DNA of 64,000 nucleotides from Arctopsyche grandis (lineage: Eukaryota; Arthropoda; Insecta; Trichoptera; Hydropsychidae): contig NC_135356.1 of NCBI RefSeq assembly GCF_051622035.1, positions 26,008,839-26,072,838 on the forward strand, read 5' to 3'. Shown here piece after piece: positions 35,784-47,520 of the stretch. Position 1 is the stretch's first letter. Each line of letters opens with the position of its first letter. The notes below the pieces were generated by a model. The model worked only from the letters and a program-made list of their open reading frames with translations, was not told where the DNA came from and ran no database searches. The position numbers and the translations under genes are program-made.

Positions 35784-36948
35784 AACCAACGACGATTTTG
35801 GGCCAACTTTTAAAACCAGTAGCGTACAAAATATCGAAATAAAAATTAAATTAAAAAATTGAAATTAAATATCAAAATTAAGCTAAAGAGCGAGATGGAG
35901 CTAAAATTAGATCATCGTTGATGTTTTGAATTACAACAATGTTTTGAATTACGACGATACGCATTACAACCAGAGAAATATTATAATTTCTCTGATTACC
36001 AGCGAAAAAAACCTTGTTGCTATTTCTTATTAAAAGTCGTCACGATATACTACTGTGTTTCCGCCGTCGATGAAACATTTAACAAAAAAAATGTCGGTGA
36101 TTTGTCAAAGGGTTTTTTTTTCTTTCGTCGAAATAAAATTAATAATCACACATTATCCGATTAATTTTACTTCTGAGATGGATTTAATTATTTGATTTAT
36201 TTCGACGAGAGAAACAATTGAAGACATTATCCGATAAATTTTACCTCTGAAATGATTTAATTAATTGATTTATTTCAACGAGAGAAACAATTGAAGACTA
36301 AAAAAAATTCGATTGATCTACCGACAACGCACCGGATTGCGACCATCGCTCGGTCACCCATACTAATACATGAGATATTCTCAGTAACTGCGCATTACGG
36401 GGAAGTAAAAATAATAATTCTTTGATTTTTTTTCGATCTTAGTGCGTATCTTCGTAAGTCAAAACATCTTCGACAAACAAAAGTCGAGGATTACCTGTGT
36501 GTGATTGTTGATGATCTAATTTTAGGTCAATCTCGAAACTTTATTTAAATTGGACATGTTCTGTTTTAACTTTCAATATTTTATTTTAATTTTAATATAT
36601 TTGTGGCGGCTCGCTTATACGACATGGTCGAGTTTGGTTGCCTTCCTGCGAGTGGGGACCAACCCGGCTGGGTTCGGAGAGCCGCTACTCACTCTGTCTT
36701 CAGCTGTCATATAATAAACACGTGCATTAACATGCCAGTCGTCTCATTCGTTCATCCTCCATATATTGATTATAATTTTATTTTGATATTTGAATTTAAT
36801 TTTAATGTAATAATAATAGTTTTAATTTTGATATTTAATATCAATTTTTAAATTTAATTTTTATTTCGATATTTTGTACGCTACTGGTTTTATCCTTCTG
36901 CTTAAAACTTTGGCCCAAAATCGTCGTTGGTTTGGTCCGCACGCAGCA
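35784..36948. mobile_element. Long-TIR element L, copy B, interrupted by a solo LTR
   Basis: The left end starts within the terminal repeat (AACCAACGACGATTTTGGGC) and the right end reads GTTGGTTTGGTCCGCACGCA. The interior matches copies A and C in inverted order. The outermost left bases are lost where it meets the GC-rich repeat, and no TAA pair is seen. A 160-bp LTR sits inside at 36602-36761. Confidence 0.7.
36602..36761 (+). mobile_element. Solo LTR, 160 bp, inside element L copy B
   Basis: TGTGGCGGCTCGC...CATCCTCCA (TG...CA) flanked by TATATT on both sides (36596-36601, 36762-36767). The uninterrupted host sequence in element L copy A (about 2040-2050, inverted) has a single TATATT, confirming the insertion. 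A CATATAATAAACACGTGC polyadenylation region is present. The LTR is unusually short. Confidence 0.8.
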
Positions 36949-37298
36949 TCAGAGAGACACAACAACTCGTTACCGCGTCTCGAACACATCCAACTCACGA
37001 ACACGCGTTGGATGCGTTCGTGAACGTTCGGGAACCCTTTCTCGTGGGACAAAAAACGGGAAACACAATAACGCACGAAATCAACGCGCGAAACGCACAC
37101 ACTCATATTTCGACTCACACACACGCATCACACATCGGTGCTCGCGGCCGCACACGATGCGAGTGAAGAGCCCGCGTAACTTTACGTTTAAAATGATCAT
37201 AAAACGAAAAATGACGCCTTTTGAACTAAGCATCTTTTTAAATTCAAATTATAAAAATAAAAATATTGTTATGGGGACTGGCTAGAGTTGTGATGTAT
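36949..37298. other. No gene; CpG-rich patch then repeat shared with 57680-57810
   Basis: 36950-37170 is moderately GC-rich with CACGAACACGCG/CGTTCGTG words. From about 37178 (TACGTTTAAAATGATCATAA) the sequence matches 57686-57810 almost exactly up to the MITE insertion point. Confidence 0.5.
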
Positions 37299-37306
37299 CT
37301 CATAAC

Positions 37307-37408
37307 TAGAGGTAGGATAGTCACAGTGCTATCCATTGTTCGGCAAACCTTTAACAATGCATTTACAACCTTTGAACAATACACGGCCCCCTCAGGCTCC
37401 GGTGACTA
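37307..37408. mobile_element. hAT-like MITE, TAGAG family, copy 8 (with empty site)
   Basis: 102 bp, near-identical to copies 2 and 7, with perfect duplication CTCATAAC (37299-37306, 37409-37416). The paralogous sequence at 57799-57806 reads GTATCTCATAACCAGCCACC without the insert. This proves mobility, the element boundaries and the 8-bp duplication together. Confidence 0.95.
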
Positions 37409-37978
37409 CTCATAACAAGCCACCACGTTGTTTTGAGACAGATTCATCTGGGGGGATCTGACGTGTCCAGTAGTGGAAATACGGTTGTATGTTTGAATAA
37501 ATTGTAGGCGAGGGTATGGATGTTGACCGTATCTCGGCCGAACGAAACACGGCTGTGGTTTGTTGAAATAAATTGTTTTATTATAGTTTTGGGTATACAA
37601 GTGTATAAATGGTTATGTTGATGAAGCTGTTATGTTATGGAAGTTTCTCGAAGTGACTGGAATCGACTAAGCCAATTTAAGAGGTCAAGGAATTTGAGCC
37701 TTAAAGCCCTCAACATGAGGCCCCCCATCGAACAGTCTAAGAGACCCTTTCGTCGGAGAACGAGACGGTTGTTCATGAATATCGCACAAGAACAACCGCA
37801 CATCACTGTTCTAATAAAAAAATCACACTGTACATAACCAAGTACAAAATAAACAACAACGCATGAACACATAAAGCGCGCATGCGTAAAGAAAAAATAC
37901 CTAAAATGTGCCGTGCGAAAGCACGCACACCTCAAGTAAAAATACATGTATGTATGTATGTTTATGCGGGCTTAAGCA

Positions 37979-38002
37979 AGCACACACACACACACACGCA
38001 CG

Positions 38003-38053
<51 letters not shown>

Positions 38054-38145
38054 GCACACACACACATACACGCAATCACACACACACACAAACCACAAAT
38101 ACATACACACACCTAAACAGCAAACGCACACTCTCACACACACAC
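37979..38145. repeat. (CA)n-rich microsatellite
   Basis: CA repeats with CG and CACG interruptions, broken by non-repeat words near 38088-38120. Open frames across it are artefacts. Confidence 0.9.
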
Positions 38146-38952
38146 ATTCACTGAATAAAAAAAATAAAAATGAACTCACAAATGCTTTTGCAATCAAGTG
38201 GAGTAGTAGCATCCACGGGAACACAGCTTCCCAAAGCATTTCGCGAACTTTTCGAAAGCTCTAAACCAGTGGTTCTTAACGGGGGCGCCAGCGCCCCCTT
38301 GTGGGCGTTTTAAAGGTCTGAGGGGGCGTTTTTAAATTTTTAACATTTGGGGGGCGCTGCAGGAGTTCAAGTGGGCGTTGTGACGTGCAAAGCGATTTTA
38401 TGGGCGCTCACAGACTGTGCGTTTGCCTTGCGTTTTGAGGAAACGCAATTGAGTACAGCCGTTTGCAGTTACCCCTCGTTTTTATATATACGTATATACA
38501 TATATGTATATCGCTTTCATTTTTGTACCCAAATGGGTTTCCTCAAAACGCAAAGTGTCAATAGGCCTTATTGCATCATGCACTCCTCTGTCAATTCGTT
38601 GGAGATGGTCGCGTTCATTTATAAGCGTTACTGTGTGTGGTGTAGTCTGAGTTCTTGAAAATTTTTTCTTCGCAAATTGGCCTTTATTTAAAGATGACAA
38701 CCAATCAGAAAAAAAATGTCGACAATATTCTATTGACTATTTAAAATTCGGTTTTGTTCCATCTCCTACAAATCAACAATTGCCAATGTGTTTAATCTGT
38801 CAACACGTATTTTCTTTTGAGGCAATGAAGCCATCGCGGTTAAATGAACATTTTTTAAAGAAACATCCCGACAAGAATAATAAAGACATATTGTACTTTC
38901 AAGAACTTAAGAAAACATTTGAAAGCCGTAATACTCTCAGTAATGTTTTTAA

Positions 38953-39885
38953 TGGTGCGTACGCACCAAGCCAACGAACAGCCCACAGGCCAACTTTTAA
39001 AACCAGTAGCGTACAAAATATCGAAATAAAAATTAAATTTAAAAATTGAAATTAAATATCTATTATTATTATATTAAAATTAAATTCAAGTATCAAAATA
39101 AAATTATAATCATTATATTAAAATTAAAATTAAATATTGAAAGTTAAAACAGAACATGCACAATTTAAATAAATTTTCGAGATTGACCTAAAATTAGATC
39201 ATCAACAATCACATACAGGTAATCCTCGACTTTTGTTTGTCGAAGATGTTTTGACTTACGAAGATACGCACTAAGATCGAAAAAAAATCAAAGAATTATT
39301 ATTTTTACTTCCCCGTAATGCGCAGTTACTGAGAATATATCATGTATTAGTATGGGTGATCCAACGATTTTTGCTAACCCGGGGTGTTGTCGGTCACATC
39401 AAACGGATTTTTTTATTCTTCAATTGTTTCTCTCGTCGAAATAAATCAAGTAATTAAATCATTTCAGAGGTAAAATTTATCGGATAATGTGTGATTATTA
39501 ATTTTATTTCGACGAAAGAAAAAAAACCCTTTGACAAATCACCGACATCCGACACCGCGTTTTTTATGAATTGTTTTTTTTTTTATCGATCATCCCCGTG
39601 GAAATACAGTAACATCTCGTGACGACTTTAACAATATTTTTTTTCGCTCGTAATCAGAGAAATTATAATATTTCTCTGGTTTTAAATGCGGTGTCGTCGT
39701 AATTCAAAACATTGTTGTAATTCAAAACATCAACGATGATCTAATTTTAGCTCAATCTCGCTCTTTAGCTTGATTTTGATATTTAATTTCCATTTTAAAA
39801 TTTAATTTTTATTTCGATATTTTGTACGCTACTGCTGGTTAAAAAGTTGGCCCAAAATCGTCGTTGGTTTAGTCCGTAAGCACCA
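38953..39885. mobile_element. Long-TIR element L, copy C, in the hAT transposase
   Basis: 933 bp with terminal repeats TGGTGCGTACG and CGTAAGCACCA, flanked by TAA (38950-38952, 39886-39888). Without it the transposase frame runs continuously (...SNVF then KKISSRNEKG), so the insertion site and the 3-bp duplication are secure. No protein is encoded. Confidence 0.85.
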
Positions 39886-40074
39886 TAAGAAGATTTCAAG
39901 TCGGAACGAAAAAGGACTAATGGTATCTTATGAAATAGCACAAATTATGGCAAAATGTGGTGCACCACATACATATGGAGAAAAATTAATACTACCAGCT
40001 ATACGTGTATTCATTAATAATATGATCGGACAAAACCAGCAAGAGATTCTTTCTTCAGTCCCATTGAGCAATGA

Positions 40075-40152
40075 CACGGTTTCAAAAAGAATTGATGAGA
40101 TGGCAAATGATATCACGGTTTCAAAAAGAATTGATGAGATGGCAAATGATAT
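40075..40152 (+). repeat. 39-bp in-frame tandem duplication in the hAT transposase
   Basis: CACGGTTTCAAAAAGAATTG onward occurs twice, head to tail (40075-40113 and 40114-40152), repeating TVSKRIDEMANDI. It is specific to this copy. Confidence 0.95.
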
Positions 40153-40935
40153 CGAAATTCAATTATGTGATGAACTGCAGTCTAACGAATTTTCATTACA
40201 ATTGGATGAGATAATGGACTGCGTGATAATGAATCTCTACTACTTGCTTATGTACGATTTGTGAAGAATGAAGAAATTATCGAAGAAATGTTATTTTCAA
40301 AATTACTTAATACTGACACGAAAGGTTCACTCAAAATGACTGTGAAGCTAAAATAGTATTCAATCAATGTGATTATGATGTTTTTTGGGTCCGTTTTCGC
40401 CATCGATACCCTCTTCTGTGGAAAGAGGTAAAATTACCCATTGTAGTATTTCCTTCATCATATTTAGTAGAAAAGGGTTTTAGCGCAGAACGCATATATT
40501 AAAAAAATCCCGAAATCGATTACAGATAAGCCAAAGAGGAGATTTGAGACTGTATTTAACTAAACTTGAACCTAATTTTACGAAAATAGCGCAGTCACAT
40601 GAGGCTCAAGGATCTCATTAATTTTTTTGTTATTTTTTAATAAAAAATTCACATTTCCATTGAATTATTTACTTTTAAATTGAAATAACATTATAATGTA
40701 TGTAATGATAATTTGACATAAATGGCAATTAATACATAATGTTTATAAAAATAATCATGTTTTTTATTTGTTTTTCTTATAATTTTTTATTTGTAAAGAA
40801 AATCATTGCATGAAATACATACATAGAAAATAGAGTAATTTTTTGTGGGGGGGGGGGGGGGGGAGGGCGCTGGATAATTTTACTGTGGTAAAGGGGGCGA
40901 TTCTTTCAATATGGTTAAGAAACACTGCTCTAAAC

Positions 40936-41588
40936 GATGCTTTATTCATTATAAGATCCACATGATGCAGGGGGACAATGAGACCCCTGACGCTGTCCAG
41001 CTCATCTTCCATCCTAGGACAGAACCACAAAATGTGATCTGCGTCCTGCTCCGGAAAAGAACACGGACAAAATGATTCAGATACTAACCCCATAGATGCA
41101 ATCTTTCCGTTAAAGTGGCCATGACCAGTCAAAAATTGACTGGTCCAAAAATTGGGCGACAGCCAATCACGCTCAAGGCGCGAAATGACCCTCGGAAATA
41201 ACAAATAAGTGTGTTTACCTTTGGAAAAACAATCCCATCTAAGTTTCCAAGCCGAAATAGCACAATTTAAAATAACAGACTTCAAACCACGCCAAAATCG
41301 AGGATCATCGCACTGTGACTGATTAGGTGCACGGAAAAGAACGCCCGAGACGGAAGCATCTATCCCTCCACGAAGCTTTTCCGGAACAGCTCTAATTTGG
41401 ACGATCAAGTCAAGTGGAAATGTACCCGCGAGAATCTGTAGTGATTCTGTAGACGCAGTGCGATAGGCCTGTGTAAGGGCGATCAGAGGAAAACGCTGAC
41501 CACTATTTACTGTACGACGGACCGTCTTTAATTCGACACGATGGCACTTACAAATCAGGGTAACTATTTTCAACAGAATAACCATCAA
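40936..41588 (-). pseudogene. R1-like ORF2, C-terminal part
   Basis: Minus-strand frame: VELKTVRRTVNSGQRFPLIA, LTQAYRTASTESLQILAGTF, PLDLIVQIRAV, then SRLERDWLSPNFWTSQFLTG and GHGHFNGKIASMGL. CPCSFPEQDADHILWFCPRM is the CCHC-type zinc-finger region at the end of R1 ORF2. It continues on the far side of the hAT insertion. The reverse transcriptase is lost upstream. Confidence 0.85.
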
Positions 41589-41687
41589 AGAAATTACAAA
41601 GACGGGATTTAAAATTTATCCAAGATAAATTGGTGCCATGACGAAATGTAAGGGTAAATTAGACATAGAATCAATAGGACAGGACAA

Positions 41688-42000
41688 TCACGGCTTAAAT
41701 TGAAAGTTATGGTCAATCAGAGTCTCTCCCGAATGAACCCTCCAATATTTTATTTCACCTATACCTACACCTAAAGACAAAGTGACATCAATATATGAAG
41801 AGCCAGCAGGACGTTCAAACGTCGGGATATCATCTCTGTTGTTGTGGATATATAGATCGTTTTGACAAATAAAGTCTACAAAGGCGGTACCCCAAACGCA
41901 TCTTATGATACCAAAGTGGGGAGTAAGAATTAAAAACGCCACCAATGATGATCTTTTTAGAAGTAGGGCGCAGATGACACAGAATATTATCTAATGTCTG
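41688..42000 (-). pseudogene. R1-like endonuclease domain fragment
   Basis: Minus-strand fragments LDNILCHLRPTSKKIIIGGV (first frame), then AFVDFICQNDLYIHNNRDDI, PTFERPAGSSYIDVTLS and SGETLIDHNFQFKP. GSSYIDVTLS and SDHN-like IDHN are hallmark blocks of the apurinic-type endonuclease; the conserved S of SDHN is replaced. A frameshift lies near 41900. Confidence 0.75.
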
Positions 42001-42003
42001 AAT

Positions 42004-42082
42004 TTTTTTTTATTTTTTTTTATTTAATTTACACCAAGAAGGCCTAACAGGTAAACCCAATGCGCCTTCCTGGCCAAAGACA
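42004..42082 (-). mobile_element. Retrotransposon 3' tail (same family as 29073 and 51038)
   Basis: Inverted copy of the CCAGGAAGGC...GGCCTTCTTGG stem with a poly(T)/ATTT-type tail. It lies head-on against the R1 endonuclease, so it is likely an independent insertion. Confidence 0.6.
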
Positions 42083-42934
42083 ATTATATAAACATATATG
42101 TACACCATCCATATATACACAAATACTTGGATGTAATACTTGGAACACAAAACACCGGAAATGGAACTGTTCAAACTAAATGTCAAGAACATCTTCATGC
42201 ATTATCATGGAATCGTAAAAATTACATGGAGACAAACTTTTTCAAACCGATTCATTCTGTAAGTTTCATTGTTGCATAAACGTGTTGCATTTCAATTTAT
42301 GTTTTTTTTATCATTAAAGCATCTGAAGACAATGTATTAATTTGACTTATTCTAGAAGTTTTATTGCAATATAAATAGTGGTAGTAATTATTAATTTAAT
42401 GTATTTTTATGTAGATCATTATTTTTTGTCGAATTAAATATACTTGTTTGACAATGATTTATTTGTTATTATTGAGTCGTTAAGAACTACACAATCTCCT
42501 TTTTACTTTTTTATATAAGTATAAATTACTTTTCAATAGTTTGAAATATGGAATGTCCTAACACAATATATATGTAGGTAAAATGATAATAATTAAATGA
42601 AAAATTTTCATATCCTTAGTCTTATATTATTTTGATTATATTTAGAGAATGATTTTCTTCAACAATTATTATTTAGGAAATTCAAAGTTTTCTAAAAAAA
42701 AGAAACATGACTGAAGTTAATTTAAAACCCTTATTAAGGGATCGTAAGATACCGTACCATATACATATATCACGAGTGTTTTTATATGGGAGCCCTTCGA
42801 TTTTGATCCTAGAATAATTTTGAGCCAATTCAAAACTAGTCTAGGATCTCAGTTAGGGTACTTTGAGATGGTGTACCAAATTTGGTGCTTCAAGTCAAAA
42901 ACTGCGGCTGTGCATAGCAGTCATGCATATAAAC

Positions 42935-43518
42935 CAGGGCTACTCAAACTATGGTCGCGGCCCAGTACTGGTCCGTGCACAAAGAAGTAAATAAAAAATT
43001 AAAACAATAGCTTATAATAACGTTATTTGGAAAATAAAATAATTGATCTGACTACAAATGAAGAATTAAAAAAATGTTTTGAAACCACAACTTCACTTGC
43101 GTCATTTTATATCAAATTGAAAGCAGAATTCTTCCCAGATATATAAGAATATGCACTGAAACTCTTTTACCTTTACGAGACTTGTTTCTCAACCATTAGT
43201 TTAATAAAGACAAAATATCGTAATAGTATAAATATTCATGATCCATTACGTGTGGAATTAATTGTCTTCGATAAAACCACGACATTTTCATTTTTCATCT
43301 TTGTCTAAGTACATATATGATATATAGATATTGTACTTCTTTGAATTCAGCAAAATAATTTTTACTACTTATATTTAATATTATTTTAATTTGTTTTATG
43401 AACAAATTTTCACTCATATTCATATATAAGTTTTTTATTTAAAAATATGATGCTGGTCCGTGAGAATTACTGAAAAATATATGCTGGTCCGCCAACTGAA
43501 AAAGTTTGAGTAGCACTG
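42935..43518 (+). mobile_element. hAT element remnant, 584 bp, copy-2 specific
   Basis: Ends CAGGGCTACTCAAACT and, inverted, CAGTGCTACTCAAACT. Flanks ATATAAAC (42927-42934) and ATATAAAT (43519-43526) match at seven of eight. The interior keeps only a transposase C-terminus (TTTSLASFYIKLKAEF, then ISLIKTKYRNSINIHDPLRV). Copy 1 has no insert at the paralogous place (about 25832). Confidence 0.85.
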
Positions 43519-43557
43519 ATATAAATCTATATACACACACACACACACACACTCATA

Positions 43558-44211
<654 letters not shown>

Positions 44212-44254
44212 GGGAAGATAATATTCCCATTAACTTACTAATATGTGGCGGCCC

Positions 44255-44726
44255 CCCCCTAATTAATATCTTAGCTAGGCTTTTCAGCAAATGCATCCAG
44301 AGTCAAGCTATACCGGAAGGATGGAATAACGCAACTATCATTTTAATACACAAAAAAGGCGACAAAAGTGATATCAAGAACTACCGACCCATTAGTTTAC
44401 TTTCAGCGGTCTACAAGCTCTTCACGAAGGTTATTACAGAAATGCTGAAGAATATCCTTGACGAGAACCAAACTATAGAACAGGCAGGGTTTAGGACAAA
44501 TTTCAGCACAATGGACCACCTCCATGTAGTTGGTGAACTAATCGAGCGCGCCAACGAATATCAACGGCCATTGTGCCTAGGTTTCGTCGATTATGAGAAA
44601 GCCTTCGATACAGTTAGCCATAATGCAGTACTTAACGCTCTACAAACACAGGGAGTGCCGGAACCCTATGTGGGACTGTTAGCTGCAATATATAAGAATG
44701 CCACAGCTTCGGTTAAATTTTTTTAG
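44255..44726 (+). pseudogene. RTE-like reverse transcriptase fragment (first half)
   Basis: Frame reads [57 protein letters not shown], then [15 protein letters not shown] and [23 protein letters not shown] is the RT A-box with the first catalytic Asp. It stops at 44726 against the hAT element at 44729. The 5' end is lost in the TA array. Confidence 0.85.
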
Positions 44727-44728
44727 AT

Positions 44729-45668
44729 CAGTGGTTCTCAGGCGAAATTTTACCGTGGCCGCACATGTGATAATAGTGGTCCCATAAAAATGTCTGGTGG
44801 CCGCACCAAATTTAATCAAATAAATTAAAGTTACAAAAAAAGTGGATCAATTTATTCATAAAATAAAAGAAATTTTAACATTTTGGTATCTATTTATTTA
44901 ATAATAATGCAAATGGAAATTGCTCAATACTCCTTTCTTCCAATGCAAGCCGCATTGCTGCTTCTAAGTTTGCGTCTGTCAGCTGGTTTCTAAATTTGTT
45001 TTTAATAAAGTGCATTACACTGAATGATCTTTCGCAATATACGGTAGTGGGAAAAATAGACAATATTAATGAAGCAATTACTGCCAAATCTTTATATTGG
45101 TTTGTTTCATTGTCAACGTATATTTCCGAACAAATTTTTTTAACTGAAATATTATCAAAATGGTTATTAAGTACTTGATCATGACTAATTTCTAATAATG
45201 CACATTTTACGTTAGCCCAGTTAATTAATCTCAATACTGAAAATGATTTTAATCTATTTTGTAGTACTATGAAATTTTCATTTGTCATCATAATAAAAGG
45301 TAAGATACAAAAGAAACAGTTTTAAAAAAATTCAATTCTTCGAACCTTTTATCAAGTTCCAGATTCAGAGATTTTAGACACTCTATTATTTTAAGTTTTA
45401 ATTTTAATTTTGAAGTTGTTTCTGTCAATCTTATCTATGAAATCTCACTAACGGAAGATAAAATTGTCATTTTCAACTTCTGTCACAAGGCTTTTCGCTA
45501 TAATTTTAGTTTGTCAATGATGAGTATGGTTTCTATAATATTATTGTTAAGTTACTTTTTTGTGGTTTTTAAAATATATTTAATTTTTTTTCAATATTAG
45601 TATTATTTACTATTAAGTCGCTGGTGGCCGCAGTAAAATCCACTAGTGGCCGCACTTGAGAACCACTG
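44729..45668 (-). mobile_element. hAT element, CAGTGGTTCTCA ends
   Basis: Terminal repeats CAGTGGTTCTCAGG and, inverted, CAGTGGTTCTCAAG. Right flank CTCTAGAT (45669-45676); left flank TTTTAGAT (44721-44728) matches at six of eight. The interior includes a minus-strand transposase C-terminus. It abuts a second hAT element across a single 8-bp target. Confidence 0.85.
44890..45291 (-). pseudogene. hAT transposase C-terminal fragment
   Basis: Minus-strand frame of 133 codons: LKSFSVLRLINWANVKCAL, YKDLAVIASLILSIFPTTVY, then CERSFSVMHFIKNKFRNQLT and DANLEAAMRLAL. This ends the hAT transposase with its dimerisation region (ERSFSxMxxIKxxxRxxL). The N-terminal two thirds are missing. Confidence 0.85.
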
Positions 45669-45942
45669 CTCTAGATCATAGGTTCCCAAACTTTTTTTCC
45701 CCGTGGACCCCTAGCCCAGTATTTTATCCTTCGTGGACCCCCTCCCCCAGGATGCCTAATAGTGAAATTTTCTAATTTTTTTAAATACAAATATGAACAC
45801 ACTGTGATAGGTTTTTTTACTTTATCTATGTACGTAGTAACAATAGATGAAGTTTTGTGATCATGCGAAAATTCGAACTCGAGATTTTGACTGATTCGAA
45901 CTCAGAATCGATCACTAATCATATTTTCATGATCTAGAAAAA

Positions 45943-45944
<2 letters not shown>

Positions 45945-45985
<41 letters not shown>

Positions 45986-46025
45986 TGTGTGTCTGTGTGT
46001 GTGTCTGTGTGTGTGTCTGCGTGGG
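45945..46025. repeat. (GT)n microsatellite
   Basis: GT repeats with GTCTGT interruptions, inside the second hAT element. Confidence 0.9.
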
Positions 46026-47159
46026 TGTGTATTTTGGGGATATTTTTAACACCGTTAGTCCTATCGAACTGAAACTTAGTATCGGTTACTGAAATTTTTA
46101 TCGACACGACGTAAATTTTTTTCAAACTTTTAAGTTGACCGGAAATGGTACCTCGCCTTATAGGTGTCCTCTTTTTTTAAGTTTTTGAATTCAATTATCT
46201 CCCAAACCACTAGTTGAATCGGACTGAATTTTTTTTAAATATAATACAAATAATAATTTTTATAACCTCATATTTTTTAAATATTTCTATCTGAACCGGA
46301 AGCAGGACTTTTACTCTAGAGAATTGAAGTTTTTTATGTTTTTTTCAGAAACCTTTTGGTTTATTGAACTGAAATTTCATATCTAGAAGTTAAAGTTTAA
46401 TACCAAGTTAATTAAAAAATTTAGTTAGCATCCGTCAACCGGAAGTAGCAGTTTACTCTTGTTCGATTTTTCTTCCACTATTTTTTTCGACCCCTTAAAC
46501 ATGTGTGTTCGTCACAAAAAAATTCAAGTATAATTCTTGTAGCAATTTGATGAAAATGAAAAAAAAAAATTAAATTTTATAAACCAGAAGTGGGATTTTT
46601 TTCCTCGTAGAAAGGTCAAAAATGTTGTGCCCACTACTCTGTCCGCACCCCTGAACGTATTAAGCTGAAAATTTATATTTCTATCCTTTATGTACTAACT
46701 TAGAGCTGGTAGGGTTTTGGTCAGAATTTGTAAACCGGAAGTAGTATTTTTTTTTATAACAATATTTCATTATTTTATTTTGACCTTTAAAATTATTTTT
46801 ATTTTCTTGATATTTAATGAGTATAATACTGATAGTGATTTTTAGTAATAAAAAAAATTTGAACAAAATCTGACAACCGGAAGTAGATCTTTTGTTTTGT
46901 GCAAGTTTCCATACATTTGCGCTCAATTTGTATCGCTATCATAGTCATCAGTTCAATATCGAATTTTGTTTTGTAACCTTCTTATATTCATCAAATACAT
47001 AGATAAAGTCATGGGTTGGTCACACCCGAATTTTTTGTATAGTAGACAATTGTAAAAAAAAATATGTATATTTTTTACTCTTATCTTTATTGAATTTTTT
47101 TTAATGAAAATGAACAAATCAAAACACAATAAAATTCTTACATAAAATAATAAATTCTG

Positions 47160-47520
47160 TTAATGAGAGGGATGAACCTGATGCTCCGATATCAATTGGT
47201 CAATATTTGGCTTCAAATTCGTAAGGTACAGTCGTAAATCTCCACGTTCAGTGATTTGCAACCGATTTCTTTTTTTCGTAAGATAATTGGTAACAGCACC
47301 AAAACCTCTTTCCACGAGGTATGAAGAAGGAAATGCTATCAAAAACTTTCTTGAGAAAGCCCACAATACAGGATAAAAAACAGGGATATCTTTCTGCAGC
47401 CAGAACTGCTGGTAATCCTTTCTAAACTGTACCTCACGTTCTTCGTTTGTACTTAATCCAATCAATTCTTCTTGTACTGTGTATTTAAACCCGCATTATT
47501 TTGATTAATTTTGATTCCAT
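47160..47520 (-). pseudogene. hAT transposase C-terminus, ZBED-type
   Basis: Minus-strand frame: GLSTNEEREVQFRKDYQQFW, LQKDIPVFYPVLWAFSRKF, then FPSSYLVERGFGAVTNYLTK and KRNRLQITERGDLRLYLTNL. The FPSSYLVERGFGAV and RGDLRLYLT blocks are the C-terminal signature of ZBED5/SCAND3-like hAT transposases. It is more intact than its relative at 40400-40620. Confidence 0.85.

Larger units (their letters stand above)
38700..40620 (+). pseudogene. hAT transposase, ZBED5/SCAND3-like, degraded
   Basis: N-terminal BED-type zinc finger: CRQYSIDYLKFGFVPS, then CLICQHVFSFEAMKPSRLNE and HFLKKH, with the C..C...H..H spacing. After element L the frame resumes ISSRNEKGLMVSYEIAQIMA, then HTYGEKLILPAIRVF and VSKRIDEMAND. 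Past a frameshift come DNESLLLAYVRF and IIEEMLFSKLLNTDTKG. Much of the catalytic core is deleted. The C-terminal dimerisation motif FPSSYLVEKGFSAE follows at about 40445-40490. Stops and deletions make it inactive. Confidence 0.85.
38267..40927 (+). mobile_element. hAT element with ZBED-type transposase remnant
   Basis: Terminal repeats CAGTGGTTCTTAAC and, inverted, CAGTGTTTCTTAAC, with a perfect 8-bp duplication CTCTAAAC (38259-38266, 40928-40935). It interrupts the R1 element: joining the flanks restores the R1 frame [13 protein letters not shown]. It is itself interrupted by element L copy C at 38953-39885. Confidence 0.95.
38160..42003 (-). mobile_element. R1-like non-LTR retrotransposon, internally deleted and interrupted
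   Basis: Read on the minus strand: endonuclease domain (about 42000-41690), then directly the C-terminal part of ORF2 (41588-40936), then, beyond a hAT insertion (40927-38267), the ORF2 end (38266-38200) and a T/A-rich 3' end near 38160. The reverse transcriptase between endonuclease and C-terminus is missing. The 5' boundary abuts another retrotransposon tail at 42004. Confidence 0.8.

Noticed and set aside
37882-38264. His/Thr-rich frames
   Set aside because: Translation of a CA microsatellite.
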